NCBI GenBank assembly: GCA_008711295.1
Contig: VUYV01000054.1
Coordinates: forward strand, 4,613,117-4,677,116
Length of the DNA: 64,000 nt
Reading direction: 5' to 3'
Source of the DNA: Anarhynchus alexandrinus
Taxonomy: Eukaryota; Chordata; Aves; Charadriiformes; Charadriidae
Of this stretch, positions 51,847-64,000 are shown one piece after another (the stretch's first letter is position 1; each line of letters opens with the position of its first letter). The notes under the pieces are model-generated. The model was not told the DNA's origin. It made no database searches and was given only the letters and a program-made list of their open reading frames with translations. The position numbers and the translations under genes are program-made.

Positions 51847-54800
51847 CTGAAAACAAAAATATAAATGATAGAAGATTTTAAGTAGGAGCTACTTACATTC
51901 CACTGTTTCACAGACTAGCCACCTGTTTAAATACACATCATTACCACTCAATTCTGTCTCAAAAAAGGGAAGGAGGAATGCAACTATCATTCAGCAGAAG
52001 TATACTTAGAGCTGTAGAAAACCCAGGTATAACCAAAATATTAAACTGCTGCGTGGTTTATAATTTTATTATATGGCCTTAGATCTTAATAATTTTGATG
52101 ACATTTAAGATTTAAGTTGTCAGCAAAACAACCTTAACATGATAAATCTCAGCACCAAGCTACACAAGAAGAACCTTCTCACTTGAGTCCCAGCTAGAGA
52201 ATTCTTGGCACGCAAGTCAGTGATTGATGTAGGCCCTCTAGTATTTTTAAGACTAATTTAAAAAAACGAGGCATAAACACTTGCCTGGGCTTTTCCCATA
52301 GGAAACCTGAATGCCTGCTCCAGACATCACTCCCTTTCATGAAGATTAAAGCTAGTTTGCATTACATTAGTTTATATCCCGATTTTCTCCCCATCAGGAA
52401 TTTGCCTGACAGCAACATCCCTTGTTTACTCAGGTTATTAAAGAGCCACCGCATTCCTGATGGCTGTCAATAAATACCCAGTTTGGTCTGATTTGAAGCA
52501 AGCATTTCTTGCTTTGCATTTACCATTTACCTGTAGAAGCAAGAATGACCAACTGGGTTAAAGTTCCACCATTAAAATTAAAAATAATATCTACTAAAAT
52601 AGTTCCCAATATTATTCAACTGGGTAGGTGTCTATACTTTATGAAAGGCACATTTAAACATCCACTCTTTCTTAGGCAGTAGTACTGTTTACAAGCAAAG
52701 AAGATCTTCCATTTTAAACAGTACCACAAGGCATGTCTCTAGGAAAAGCACTGCTCAGGAGTCAAATCATGATCAAGAGAAAAGTAAGTGTTACAGATTT
52801 TTTTTTTTTTTTTAACTCATTTGGTAAACCAACCTCTGTAACCTAATGTCTGTGTGAAGCACTGCTTCTGCTATGGAAGCGACTATGCTGCAAGAACCCA
52901 ATAGTACAACCACACAACATGCCAGAAACAGAAAATATACAACAAATAATGGTAGCACGGGTTTTGGCCTTTCAGTGGTAGGTTTTCTTCATTAATCCTC
53001 CCCTCCTTTTTTTCTTTTAAAATCTCCTACGCTTACCTTCACTTTGCTGTCATATTTTCCACCCCACCAAGATTCTTAAGCCTGGCGCTTTTGCACAAGC
53101 TAGGGGCTAAACACTTTAAACAAGTTTGCATTAAATAGTATTGTTAAGCCTTACTGAATAAAAGTTGTCCTCAGAGGGTAGTTTTCAGGCTTGCCTGGAA
53201 GTCACCACTTTCTTGCAAACTCTTTGCCACTATCGGCTACTATTCCCACATTCTTCAACTAGCAACACAATTTCCTCTCCTTTGCACTGTCTCAAATACT
53301 TTCAAGGGAGCTTCTACAACCTTCTTTACCCCTTAGATTTCTCTCAGAAGCAGAACTGAACAAGAAAGCACAGAAGGATCTGGAAAGGTCCTTCTGTTTC
53401 CCCTTGAAATTCAGAAGTACTTTTGCTCTGGCAACTCTAAAAACAAGCGTGCAAAGGAAAAAGGAGATTTCAGGAAGACAAAGTGGTAACTTAAGAAGGA
53501 TTTTACTGATGAAAAAGGTCAGTAAGATATTATACGGGAACAGAATTTAATAGGGGTTGGAGTAGTCTTACCTTCCTTTTTGATTCATGGAAAAGTCTAC
53601 TTTTGCGTTCAAAGTCTGCCAAATGTAACCAGGACTAAACTTTTTTTTCTAAATACATTTTAGAAATACATATAAACAACAGAAAACATGAATGCCTAAG
53701 ACCTGACAAAATGGCACTATGGGATCGTTATCTGGAATTGATATTGAATGCTGCAGTTTATAGCTTTTTATATAACTGTAAAATAGCCTTTTTAAAATAG
53801 GCAATGACAAAAATACTGCCACTAGGACAGTTATTTTAGAGCATTCCTCCCACTTCCCCAATTGCTTTAAATTAGCCTCAAGATAGTCCCAAATCTTTCT
53901 TAATTACCACAGAAACTCTGAGGACTTGTTTGCAAAGGGACAAAGAGGAAAGCTAAGGCAAATCAATAAGCATGTAAAAATCGATGTACAGGCAGCTCAG
54001 AGTAGATTGCTCTTCATACAAAGTGATGAGTTACAGCTCGGTCATCTTGAAGATCTATCAGTTCTGAGCTCTTAACAGCTCATATTCCTTTTCAACGTCT
54101 TGCTCTCACCTGTTGTCTGTTGCTTTGGCAGGCAGCACTCAGGTGTTTAAACCAGAGCATTGCATTCATTCTGTTTCCAGCTTGAAACTTATATGAATTT
54201 CCTAAGTGAGAAAGGTAGAGAAAAAAACTGGTTAAATAAACACAAACAATACTATATACCTAAATCCCACCTGTATTCAAGTTAACTCTAAATTAATACA
54301 TTATGAAAAGATTTAATAGCAGAAGGTTCATATAACTTTACACTTTGTCTGGCATAGGTGCAACTTAATTGTTTGACCTAGTGCAGGAGAAGTTTCAGCT
54401 CGCCTGTCTTCCTTTCCAACATTCCAGATTTCAACTAACACCAGTGTCAACTAGGAAAGAACAAAATGTTTCTCAGAACCATACAACAAAAATGTTTTTG
54501 TTCATTGCCATTATTGCAATTTGTTTATAATATAATTTCATATTTTTTAATGAAGTGCAAGATAGCACGGAAATGCGCTGCAGAAAGCTACATTTGAAAA
54601 TTGTTCCTAAACATGTTGATACATTTCAGACTAGAATTTTCAGTGTCTGGTGTTAATAGAGTGCTTGCTCGGGTTCAGAAAGGCCAAGTATTACAAAAAC
54701 ATTTCAAGTTGCTGTTGCTGAGTTCAAGCTGACAAGCATTCATGATTTACACCACACATCAGTGGTGCCAGAATAGATGCTTGGAAATAAAATGTACTAA

Positions 54801-57800
54801 GACTTGAACTAGACAAAGCAATAAATAATGTTGAGATCCTTTATCAGAACTTCTAATGATGGTCTTTCTGCATAGTTTGAAGTGCTATGGAAAAGTAACA
54901 ACTTCTTCACAGTTTAAACTGAAAACCAGGGCGCTATGTTGGAGTAATGGAAATCAAGGCTTCTCTGCAAAACAGTCAAGATCTCTTAGGTATTTTTTTC
55001 CTGGTAATAGCGTTACATTGAAACAGATGGTTTGGTTTTTTTTTTTTGGTTTTTTTNCTGAATATTGAACTTTTTTTATTATTGTTACTTACATTTTCAC
55101 ATATGTGAAAATGCCTCTGAGTGGTCTAAACATAGTTTAAAAGAATGCAGATGAATATTTCCAATAAAAATCACAACTGGTGGTGTTAGAGTTTGGAGAG
55201 TTCTTAGAACTTAATGAAGACTAAAGATTCTCCACGGACAATTGTTCCCATAGCATTCTAAAGGCAAACATGACATGTTGGAGAGCAGTTGAATAAGGGA
55301 AAGGTAACATCCTTCCAAATTAATTTGGTTGCTTATGAATAGCTCAGCAAAGCAAATGTTTATTCTGGGAATCACTGCACCCTTGGAGCTAGCATTGCTT
55401 ACCCTTCTCAGAATCAGTCAATAAGAAGAGATCTGGATGCTCAGGGTCATCTGCCATCATCACCATCCAGCCCACCACTGACACATTCTTACTCGGCGTG
55501 GATTTGAACTGAAAATACAAGCAGAGATGTAAACTAAAGTAAAACACGAAACTTCAGCCAGACTGACTGCACTGCACAGAGCAAGTGTTCAAAAGGGCAG
55601 TTCTTCTCACTGACACTGTTAAAGACACAGAATAACTTCAAAGGAAGCACAGCACTTCACAAAATTAAGAAAGTTTATGAATTTTATAAGGAATTAGTGA
55701 AAACAGAACTTACCACAACAAATGATACCCAAAACAAATTAAAAGGAATATCCCAATCCCCCAAACCGTGTCAACAGACATCTAAATTGGACTGTATGAA
55801 CACAATAGCATTCCCCACCACATTATTGCACAGGTGTATGGATACTATAGTTCAAAAAAAGTGCATTAACAAATGCAAAGCTAATCCCTCCACTGTTAAC
55901 AAACAGAAGAATTAAACTTCTCTGTGCCATAATTATTCAAAGTTATCATGCATTAATTATGACAGTCTAATTACACATAACATGAGTCCTGTGGACAAGA
56001 TAACACAACTGTGTAATTAAATATTATGACCTGATGAATGAAATAGATCAAATGAGGGTGTAGATTCAACAAACATAACATGCTCATTTATCGACAAGAT
56101 ATTCAAAATGATGGGGTTTTCCTGTTCAAGGTGTTACTTGCACACTGACATACAACTTAGGCCTCTTCTAAGCACAATACCTGCCTCTGATACACTAGCC
56201 CCTCTTCTGAGAGCTCTTTGGTCCCATTCTCCTTTTCATTCACCTGGTCACTACTATTTTCTACTTTTCAGGCTTCTCCGCTCAGTTCCAGGCCACTTGC
56301 CCGTTAAATCCCTGTCAACTCATTTTGGAACTCATTTCCAAACCACAAGCTTCCTTCTCCCTGGTCTCCTTGCTTATCTATTAATAGACACTCACAATTC
56401 ACCTCTCATTACTTGCTCAGGCAGTCCCATTCACTCCCCAATACCTAATTCATTCAGTTTCTCTCAAGTCTTCACTTGCCAGGTGTCCCCTTCCCACACT
56501 CATGGGTCCAACACAGACTTTTTTCATCAATCCTAGCGCTCTTATCCTTTGCAGTGCTTTACCTCACTTCTCTGACCAGAAGGTCCAACTCTGCTACGTG
56601 CTCATCCTTATCAGATGCGTCTTCCTCCTGTCATGTGAAATCCCTATTCTAACCTCTTTATTAGTACAGTTATTTGGACCTCTCTTTAATTACATTATTA
56701 GAAACCATAAAGCTAAAACAATCTCATGGATGTTTTAAGTCATTAAAATTAATTTATAATTCTAAAATACTTTTATTCTTCATACGAATGCCACATATCA
56801 AATTTACAATATTAAGCATCAAATGTCTCTTGTTTCATTTTAGAAACATTGCTTTACTTTATTGCTCTGGGTCAGCAAAAGGAGGCATTACTGCTAATAA
56901 GTTTGAGGGTATCGCAAGCAAAGTAAGGGTTTATAAGAATATTCTCTATATGGGAATATAACTACTTTATGAATAAAATTCCAGTGCAAGTCTAATGTTA
57001 TTCTAATCTATGCCATAGATTAACTGGAGACCTTCAATGTCCAGGTAAGTTTATCTGTCTGGGACTTGTGCAACAGGCTACGTTTTAAACCTCAGTTTAA
57101 AATACATTAGAACTTTAAATGAACAAATGTTAGACCAATATTTGGAACAAAAAGTATTTTAACCAAGTTCAAAATAATTTAAGAGTCCAGTCTCTCTGTA
57201 TCTTACAAACTTTTGAATGCATCATCTGTGTACTGCCCTCTTTGTGTCGCTATAGTTACACTTGCAGGAACCATTCCATCACAAGTTCCTACCAGTCATG
57301 TTCAGCTGACATTTGTGTAATGTCAGTGGAAATATAAAAGCTTGGAAACTTTGAAGGGATGCTTGTACAGATAGCTTAAGCGTAAAAGTGATGATGACCA
57401 TTCTTAGGAAAGACCTGCCTGCCAAACTTCAAAACGGATGCCCTTTTTTGATATTACTATGGATGAAACTGTGGGGAAAGACCATTCCTCATAAAACCCA
57501 TAGAAGCACATATACTAAAGTTAAGTAACTCTACTGCCTTTGGGAGGTGGACAGATTTGGTAACACCTCATAAGAAGTAGTAAATTATAAAGGTCCATCA
57601 GACAACATTTCATTACAGCAAGAGTTGGGTAACATAACTTCTTTCCAAACAGAAACTGAAATTTCTTTGAAGACTCCAGTCAGTAATGAAAAATGTTGAG
57701 AAATTATATCTGAAAGAAGGAATAAAGACAGAGAAAGGGAGTAAAATAAGGATATAGCTCATGAGTTCTTGAAAAAAAAGGAAATTATATATTCAGGACT

Positions 57801-60800
57801 TGCTATGGACCCACTGAAGACGTTGCCTAGAAAAATAAGATAACACAACTTACACTTAAACGAGACCTGCAAAACACAAGCTTCAAAGTCATCCTAAAAA
57901 GCATTAATAGGTCATTTTCATAGATTTTGAAATTTGAGTCACAAAGCAGTTTTAATAGGTTACAGATCAACAATGTACCTCTTGAACTGCACTCATGTCT
58001 AGTTTAATGAAAATAACGCATTTGCTTTCCTATCTTAGTTCTATATCATAACAGTAGGTATACAATATGTGAAATTGCCATGCAATCAAAATTGCTAGGG
58101 CTCGCTGCTTTTTACATTTTATTCAAAACAATTAATCATGGTACTTCTCCAAAAAGTAGGAAGTTCCACACAAGGAAAGTGTTTCCTGCCAGCAACAATC
58201 CGTCATCACTTGAAACACCTGTCAGTTTTCCATCCCTCTGCACCACTGGATTTGTATTCCATGTTTACATAGTCCCCCAGGGCAGTACATTCTCCACTGA
58301 TGCATAGAGCCTTGCTAACAGCAAGTATGCTTTGTTAACATGAAGGGAATGAAGGCTTCATTGTAATTTAATGTTCCTGGTTCTTCTTTACTTTTTTTTT
58401 TTTTTTAATACAGGCCACTGGAATGACACTCTTATTTTACACATAGAAAACTACACAGCTCTGGTGCTAGGCTTCATATAACTACTTTTTATTGTTGTTG
58501 TTCTGAGCTCAAAGACATTTATACATAAATCAAAACCTCTGAATTAATCTGTGAACAGGCTTTTCACTCCAACCTTTTGGCACCTACAAATCTCTTCCTC
58601 GTCATCTCCTGTTGAGATTTTACAACATTCTAATATTCAAATAATTTCTTGGTGGCTGAACATACTTCGTAGAATGACAGCATTCTTTATCAGGGTATTT
58701 CAGTCAAAGTGCCTGAGCAACACTACCAAGATTTCTAGTGCAAATAAATGGATCTAATTTTGAATATAACATGCAATGGAAGGCTTGGAATGAACATGTT
58801 TGAGCTTGAAGATTCAAAAAGTTTCTGTTGCTTTTCCAAGTACCTACAAACATGGAAAAATCTCTCATGCATGCTATGTTGTCACAGAAATTGGCAAGAT
58901 TTGTCCAGCCCAATCACTAAGAACAGTTTTTTATGGGCGTACTCACGTTTTTCAGGGAGAATGCTTCCTTTAAGACTAATTTTAAGTTGGCTATTTTTAC
59001 TATTGCCCTTTTCTAAAGTGTGCAACTGCTATAGTTTTATCACAGAAGCTTGTTTGTGGGTACCATTTCAGCATATGAGATAAAACTTTAAGCATTCCGC
59101 ATACATTCCTCTCAGATTCTCCTGTACCACATGTCTGGGCTCTGACGTTCATGTGCTCATTATAGACAATTCTCCATTACTCTAGTAATAACTGAAACTT
59201 GTTCACAATTTAAAATACAAAGCTCATTGTATTTAGCGGTCTTTCTTAGTAGATGCAGCACAAGAACATGTCACATCCAGGTATCTACAGCATCCTCCTC
59301 CTTTGGACTAGATTCACATCTAGAATGCACACTACACTGGATGCACTCCTTTGTCTTTGACCACAGGCATGAGAAGAAGAGCTGGCTCGCCCATGTCTAA
59401 AAGGGAGGGGGCTTCTTGCCCTTTTTGCTGGATTACACTGGGATTTTTATGAGCTAATTTTCCAAAGAGGTTGGCTACTATAAGACTGGAAGAGCTTTCA
59501 GCGTCAGTGCATTCCAAGTCCTCAGTCTCAGCTGCCTGAAGCAATAGCAGCAGCAGAATAGTCAGAAGCATTCCTGTAATCAAGACACATTTACCATGAG
59601 AGCTCTAGCCAGGAAACTTATATAGTAGACTGACTTTTTCTTTGCCAGTATTCCTTTCCATGTCACAGAGGCCTTGAGAAAGGAAGCTGAAAAGACAGAT
59701 GTTCGCATGGCTCCAGAAGATGCTTGGAATATTTCACCTAGGTAAATCTCAAACGTATCAATCTTTGAAAAAGAAACCTGCTTGAAAGTAGACAGCATCA
59801 TCCTTTTTATCCATTTAATTTGGACAGTAACAAAACAAAACCTAGATCTAGCCTCAAATCTCTCTATTTTGCAGAATGGACCTCTTCAGAATATAACTGG
59901 GCAGTATTTGTACAGTGAACATATACTCATGCACTAGCTATCTGCAGATGGTTGACTATCAACAGTTTATTCTCTCTTGATTAACTTTCTTTCTGAAAAT
60001 GCAACCAAATGTGAATTGAAGCATGACACCTGACAAAACATCTTACAGACTCCAGAACAAAAGCTGAGGCTTTGTACAATAACCCCTGTAGTGAAATGGA
60101 TGGAAATCTAAGCCATCAATGGCTAAGCTGAAAGTACAACACAGGTAGACTAGCTGAACAAAGTTACTGACCACCTATTATAGGCTGTTTAATAAACTGG
60201 AGCTTCTCCCCCTAAGCCCCCAACCTCAGTCTCCCACAGCAGTTACCAGGCTATCTTCCCCCTTAATTTCAGCATTAAGATTATACTCTGTGTTATTGTA
60301 AACTTTGGAGCAAAAGTATGTGTGCATTCACTGTGAATTATTTGTTTAAATAAAAGATAATCCAAACCGTAGCTAACAGGTATTACATTATTTTAATTAT
60401 GCACCTGGGAAACCAAATCAGAAACCTGAGCTTCATAACATGCTTTGCATCCACAAAAAGAACAAAATATGTTTGCTACCCTAACAAGCTAAAAGCAAGA
60501 CATCAGCTGTGTACAGGCAAATCCAAGGTTGTGCTGGATAGTTCAGTCTAATTCCACAAAGCCAACTGTTAAAAAAATTAAATTTGCTCTAGCAGTCACT
60601 GCTTTTTACTACTGCTCCTCTGTCTCCCTTTCCTGGGAACTGTGTTGCTCAAACTCTGCTCAGTATTTGCAAGCTGTAATGCTGGCAGGCTTCTGATGGG
60701 TAATCCTGCCAGCTTTATGGACTTGAATGTCTCCTAGCCTCTACCTGCAAACTTCGTTATTGGTCTGCTAGCACATCCTTGGACAAATAAACATGAGAAC

Positions 60801-63800
60801 ATAAGGATGGAGACAGAATTTAGCTTCTTAGGCACTAGTCTCTGTTCACTAGTGGTTTAGTTGTTGTATGTATCAAGACATCAGAGACTTGGGAAATATT
60901 AAAAGTCAATTCAATAGGTTCAGAAAATATTTTTTGAAAGAGCATTCTAAATGGATATGACTGCATTTCAAGACAAAAATAAAGGCTTTTGCAGTAACAG
61001 ACTCAAGAGGATCAGATACCAGACCTGAATGTTTACATTTGTTACCTTTTTACTTCATGTACTTCTCCTAAAGAAAGGGCAAGACCACTGAAATGATTAA
61101 AATTGTTATTCTGAAGGAAATGTATAAGCAAATGGACCACATAAAAATTCAACATACTTAATTACCAAACAATAAAATACCAACTATGCAATTTTTCCAA
61201 GTTTTCTAAACCCGTATGTTATTCAGATTGTTTTAAAATATTTATACACAATACTGAAAAAGCTTCTGATTGAGTAGCTACAAATATGGTAAAGTCTTCC
61301 ATCCTTCAGTACTTTGACAGACAGTGGACAAGAGAGACTTACAAAACGCATATTCTATTCTTAAAAGAAAGCAAAATGCAATTTTGGCATAAAGCCTAAA
61401 GGCATCACATCAGTAACAGGAACACAAAGTCTGACATTACAAAAAATTCTTTTCCATTTCTCAATGTTTCTAGAAAAAACAAGCTAATAACCGTTGGTGA
61501 CATAATGTCAACACAAGTTTTCTCTTGGTTCTTCCTTTTTCTTTTGCTTTAATACTTTGCGTTTCTGCTCGTAATAGTTTATAAGTCTGCTCTTTCCAAC
61601 TACCTTTACTTTTAATGAGACAGACTCCTTTCATAAGGTTTTCCCTGATACCAGAGGCAAACGCATCCAAACACATGCGCTTCTCTCTACAGACACGCGG
61701 GAGACAGGATGCTTGGCTAACAGGCCTTTGGTCTGGGCTAGTATTGTCTTAACTGGCAAGACAAATTAAGCAGGATCAGTTTTGATTTCACCTAAGCAAT
61801 CAAAACTAGTAGGCGTAGGGTAGATGGATGATGGCAAAGAAACTATGCAAATATTTCTACAAGTATTTAGCTATTACTAAACTACTTTGAGTATTAATAT
61901 ACTGCTTCCTAATTAACTACTTTCAATAAAAGTGGAAAACACTCACATTTTTTGTAGATTAAGACAACACTACACACAAACTTTCCACACAGAAAATTCA
62001 AATATCCAGGAGTCTACTAACCAGAAATCTTAAGCTTCAATTCTCTACCCTCTGAACATAAGAATGTTAGGATAAGAAAACAGTATTTTGCACCAAAAAG
62101 AAGATAGTCCCCTTACACGGATTCTAGGAGCACATCTCAATTTGTAAAATTACATAAGCTTTACACAAAGCAAATGCTCTCCGGTGACAGTTGTCATAAA
62201 TTAAACTGACGCACTGGCCAAGGCAACTGTAAGTAATGGTTCTGAGTAGTGAATGAACTCAGAAAAAGATCCGAGATCAAATTTTACCCAGTTTCTTAAT
62301 AGAATCTCTGGCGGCATCCTCTTCCATTCTAATTAACCAGTGAAAACAGGAACTACGCACATCATAACATCCCTGGAACATCTACAGAAAATCATTTTAT
62401 TACTTTCCCACATAAGTAAAGTATTTTTAGCTTCTTTCAAATAAAGTTGCAGCGAATGAAAGGAAAGCCAGCATCATATGATATGCTAGCTCTCTGCATA
62501 ACATATGAAGTGTTTTGTACTCCATTGTAGTTAACATATTACAGGATTAGACAGAAAGAAACTCGTCTAATTTTACCACATATACGAAATCAGTACATGT
62601 TTAATGTCATATGCAGTGACTTCTCAGTCTTTCCACATCAGTGCTTGTTTTGGAATTTAAGCAGCAAACTGTTGCAAGACTCAGAGATCATCAAAAGATA
62701 CGATTTCTACCTTAGAAAAGCAGAGAGATCCAACGACATAGTTCCCTTCCTTACAGACCAACACATTCAAAGAGACCCATAGCATATGCAAAGCAGATGT
62801 TCTTGGTGTAGCACATAAACCTGCACGGTATTTCCATTAGGGCATATCCATATGAGGTGACCGACTGACTGGAAGACAGGATAGTGCTGACTAGAAATCA
62901 TGCAAGTCCTAAACTATTCTCAGTGTTTACATCAGGAAATTACATTTTAATTTTGGCAGATGATACCGGAATATGCCTGTTTTACATACATGTTTTCTCT
63001 CTGTGGCCTTCAGAGATTTTGCAGCATAGTAGAAGAGTTGGGTTCCACACAGTGCTACCCAGTATTTTGTCCAAGATGCTACCTAGAGAGAAAAGAGAAG
63101 TGCAACGGATAAGCAAAATGTATCATAATATTGAGATGCAAAATAGCAGGCATCATCCCGCAAGAACATGACAGCACTAACTGTCCAACCAAACCATCAG
63201 CCATGTTTCCAAAGCTGCTGTTTACAGTTATTCGTGTAGGCCTATGAATGCATTAAAAATCTAGAAAGCAGAAAGAACATGCCTTTCCCCACTAATCTGA
63301 GAAAAAAATTGTGCATTTTATTCTATCCTTTCTGCAACCCTTATTGAACACTTCATTGAGTTAAGAGTATGTTTGTCCCTTTCCCATTTTATGTACTGCC
63401 ATAAGGTATCCCCCATTGTCATGAATATGTATTTTGATTTATTATTCACAAACATATGTGATGCAAACGCTAAGGGTTATTATTTATTGATAAATTGTTA
63501 GGATCCACCTACTGTTCAGAAAGACAAATTATGCTCCTCTCAACTTCTCTTCTGCTCCCTAGATTGTGGGTATAGCCTTACAAACTGGAGAAATCCACCA
63601 AACAGAAGAATGCAAACTCTAGCAGTGACCCTTAACCTTAATCAGCAAGGCAGAGGAGATTGCAGATACTTGAATTAGCTGCACAATGGCCATTTTATTG
63701 TATTTATGACTGGGTAAAGGAAGAAGGTAAAAAAATGAATTAAAAATCTTACTGTAGGTTTTTTGCCTTCTTTGAGCAAAGTCTTCCTCCGGAGAACACC

Positions 63801-63858
63801 TTGAATAGTAACTGCTCCTGGATACAAATGAACAGCCAAATCTTCAGATTCTAGGGAG
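51817..63858 (-). CDS. RALGPS2: RALGPS2, Ral GEF with PH domain (3' part, spliced, partial)
   Basis: Five minus-strand exons (63858-63753, 63082-62990, 55508-55403, 54201-54110, 51846-51817) join in frame with GT-AG junctions to give the last 141 residues and the TAA stop. RALGPS2 activates RalA by GDP/GTP exchange through an N-terminal CDC25 domain, binds SH3 adaptors through a PxxP region, and is held at membranes by its C-terminal PH domain. Only the end of the linker, the PH domain and the tail are in the window; the CDC25 exons lie past the right edge. The PH domain runs from about [20 protein letters not shown] to the helix [12 protein letters not shown], whose Trp is the near-invariant PH tryptophan. 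Differences from the human protein, as I remember it, are few (for example FKSTPSKN). RALGPS1 is the paralogue to consider, but these exons fit RALGPS2 better and the FAM20B neighbour agrees. Confidence 0.97.
51847..54109 (-). other. RALGPS2: RALGPS2 last intron
   Basis: The intron is bounded by donor GTGAGA and acceptor CAG. It is AT-rich, with a T16 run at 52798-52813. No other feature was recognised. Confidence 0.85.
54110..54201 (-). CDS. RALGPS2: RALGPS2 exon, C-terminal PH helix
   Basis: A 92-base exon with acceptor CACTTAG|GAAATTC and donor CAACAG|GTGAGA. It translates as [20 protein letters not shown] then [10 protein letters not shown], which includes the amphipathic C-terminal PH helix with its conserved Trp. 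Confidence 0.97.
54202..55402 (-). other. RALGPS2: RALGPS2 intron
   Basis: The intron is bounded by donor GTAAGC and acceptor TAG. It contains the 22-bp palindrome and a single N at 55057 beside T runs. Confidence 0.85.
55092..55113. repeat. 22-bp perfect palindrome
   Basis: The half-site CATTTTCACAT is followed directly by its reverse complement, with no spacer. It lies in the RALGPS2 intron about 290 bases downstream, in gene sense, of the exon ending at 55403. Confidence 0.97.
55403..55508 (-). CDS. RALGPS2: RALGPS2 exon, PH domain
   Basis: A 106-base exon with acceptor TTTTCAG|TTCAAA and donor AGAAGG|GTAAGC. It translates as [20 protein letters not shown] then [15 protein letters not shown], the later PH strands. 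The intron before it, about 7.5 kb, is the largest of the gene in this window. Confidence 0.97.
55509..62989 (-). other. RALGPS2: RALGPS2 intron inside the PH domain
   Basis: The intron is bounded by donor GTATGT and acceptor CAG. It contains a pyrimidine-rich plus-strand stretch at about 56150-56640, a T run near 58390-58406 and a signal-peptide-like minus-strand frame at 59332-59571. ANGPTL1, which lies antisense inside RALGPS2 in mammals, was looked for as fibrinogen-domain exons and is not here. Confidence 0.85.
59332..59571 (-). other. Unassigned 79-codon frame with signal-peptide-like start (candidate only)
   Basis: The frame starts at the ATG at 59571-59569 and encodes [20 protein letters not shown] at its N-terminus, a short hydrophobic run followed by small residues, like a cleavable signal peptide. 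It continues through [20 protein letters not shown] to a TAG at 59334-59332. A good splice acceptor (TTGATTACAG) ends one base pair before the GA that precedes the ATG, so the frame sits at the start of a possible exon. I recognise no homologue. It lies on the same strand as RALGPS2, within an intron. A chance frame enriched in CTG/CTT codons is the most likely alternative. Confidence 0.15.
62990..63082 (-). CDS. RALGPS2: RALGPS2 exon, PH domain
   Basis: A 93-base, phase-0 exon with acceptor CTCTAG|GTAGCA and donor AACAT|GTATGT. It translates as [20 protein letters not shown] then [11 protein letters not shown], the central PH strands (WTKYW...LFYY). Confidence 0.96.
63083..63752 (-). other. 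RALGPS2: RALGPS2 intron
   Basis: A short intron between two PH-domain exons, bounded by donor GTAAGA and acceptor TAG. Nothing else is recognised. Confidence 0.85.
63753..63858 (-). CDS. RALGPS2: RALGPS2 exon, start of PH domain
   Basis: A 106-base exon with acceptor CTTTCAG|CTCCC and donor CTACA|GTAAGA. It translates as [20 protein letters not shown] then [15 protein letters not shown], the linker end and first strands of the PH domain. Its first base completes a codon begun in the exon beyond the right edge. Confidence 0.95.
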
Positions 63859-64000
63859 CTGAAAGGAGCATATGAAGATTTGCATGAAAAAACATTTTTC
63901 CTAAAGTAGTTTTCCAATCATTACCACAAACTAATGCAAACATCTGTATTTTAATTTAGAAATGTCAACTTTTTATTTATTGGACTTCATTGTGGAAAAA

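Noticed and set aside
56108..56536. 142-codon plus-strand frame in a RALGPS2 intron
   Set aside because: It follows from a pyrimidine-rich stretch (Ser, Leu, Pro, His, Phe bias). There is no domain, no splice context and it is antisense to the host gene.
55509..62989. ANGPTL1 exons antisense in the RALGPS2 intron
   Set aside because: No fibrinogen-like or coiled-coil coding segment appears on the plus strand in the introns visible here.
1..64000. CRISPR arrays, operons, prophage or other prokaryotic systems
   Set aside because: Spliced vertebrate genes and CR1 elements fix the window as animal nuclear DNA, and no regularly spaced repeat array is present.

Overview
The window is vertebrate nuclear DNA, most likely from a bird. 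It holds two 3'-type CR1 LINE fragments, has a low repeat load, and carries two spliced genes in the order expected from the conserved FAM20B/RALGPS2 neighbourhood (human 1q25). Both genes are on the minus strand and both are cut by a window edge. All gene identities come from reading translated exons against remembered family sequences; no search was run.

Layout, left to right. Positions 1-8668 hold the 5' half of FAM20B, the Golgi glycosaminoglycan xylosylkinase, as four coding exons (8238-8614, 5801-5887, 3424-3533, 1046-1217). They join without frameshift into about 248 N-terminal residues. The catalytic C-terminal exons lie beyond the left edge. From 8668 to about 17030 is the probable first intron, with one CR1 fragment. 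Positions 16800-17640 form a CpG island with four CCAAT boxes, a CCT microsatellite and a 33-base run of N. It is the probable FAM20B promoter and non-coding exon 1.

Positions 17650-51816 are mostly intergenic. I found no supportable protein gene there. The stretch contains a second, better preserved CR1 fragment (25833-26250), a GC-raised block (31300-32250), a probable ancient MIR/L2-type relic (40760-40880), and presumably the RALGPS2 3' UTR at its right end. Positions 51817-63858 hold the last five coding exons of RALGPS2, a Ral guanine-nucleotide exchange factor. They encode the C-terminal pleckstrin-homology domain and the end of the protein. The CDC25 catalytic domain lies beyond the right edge.

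The two genes are head-to-tail and functionally unrelated (proteoglycan linker phosphorylation versus Ral GTPase activation). I see no novel multi-gene system. The more useful loose ends are a small signal-peptide-like ORF behind a splice acceptor inside a RALGPS2 intron, a candidate upstream ORF in the FAM20B leader, a 22-bp perfect palindrome near a RALGPS2 exon, and two short tandem duplications.
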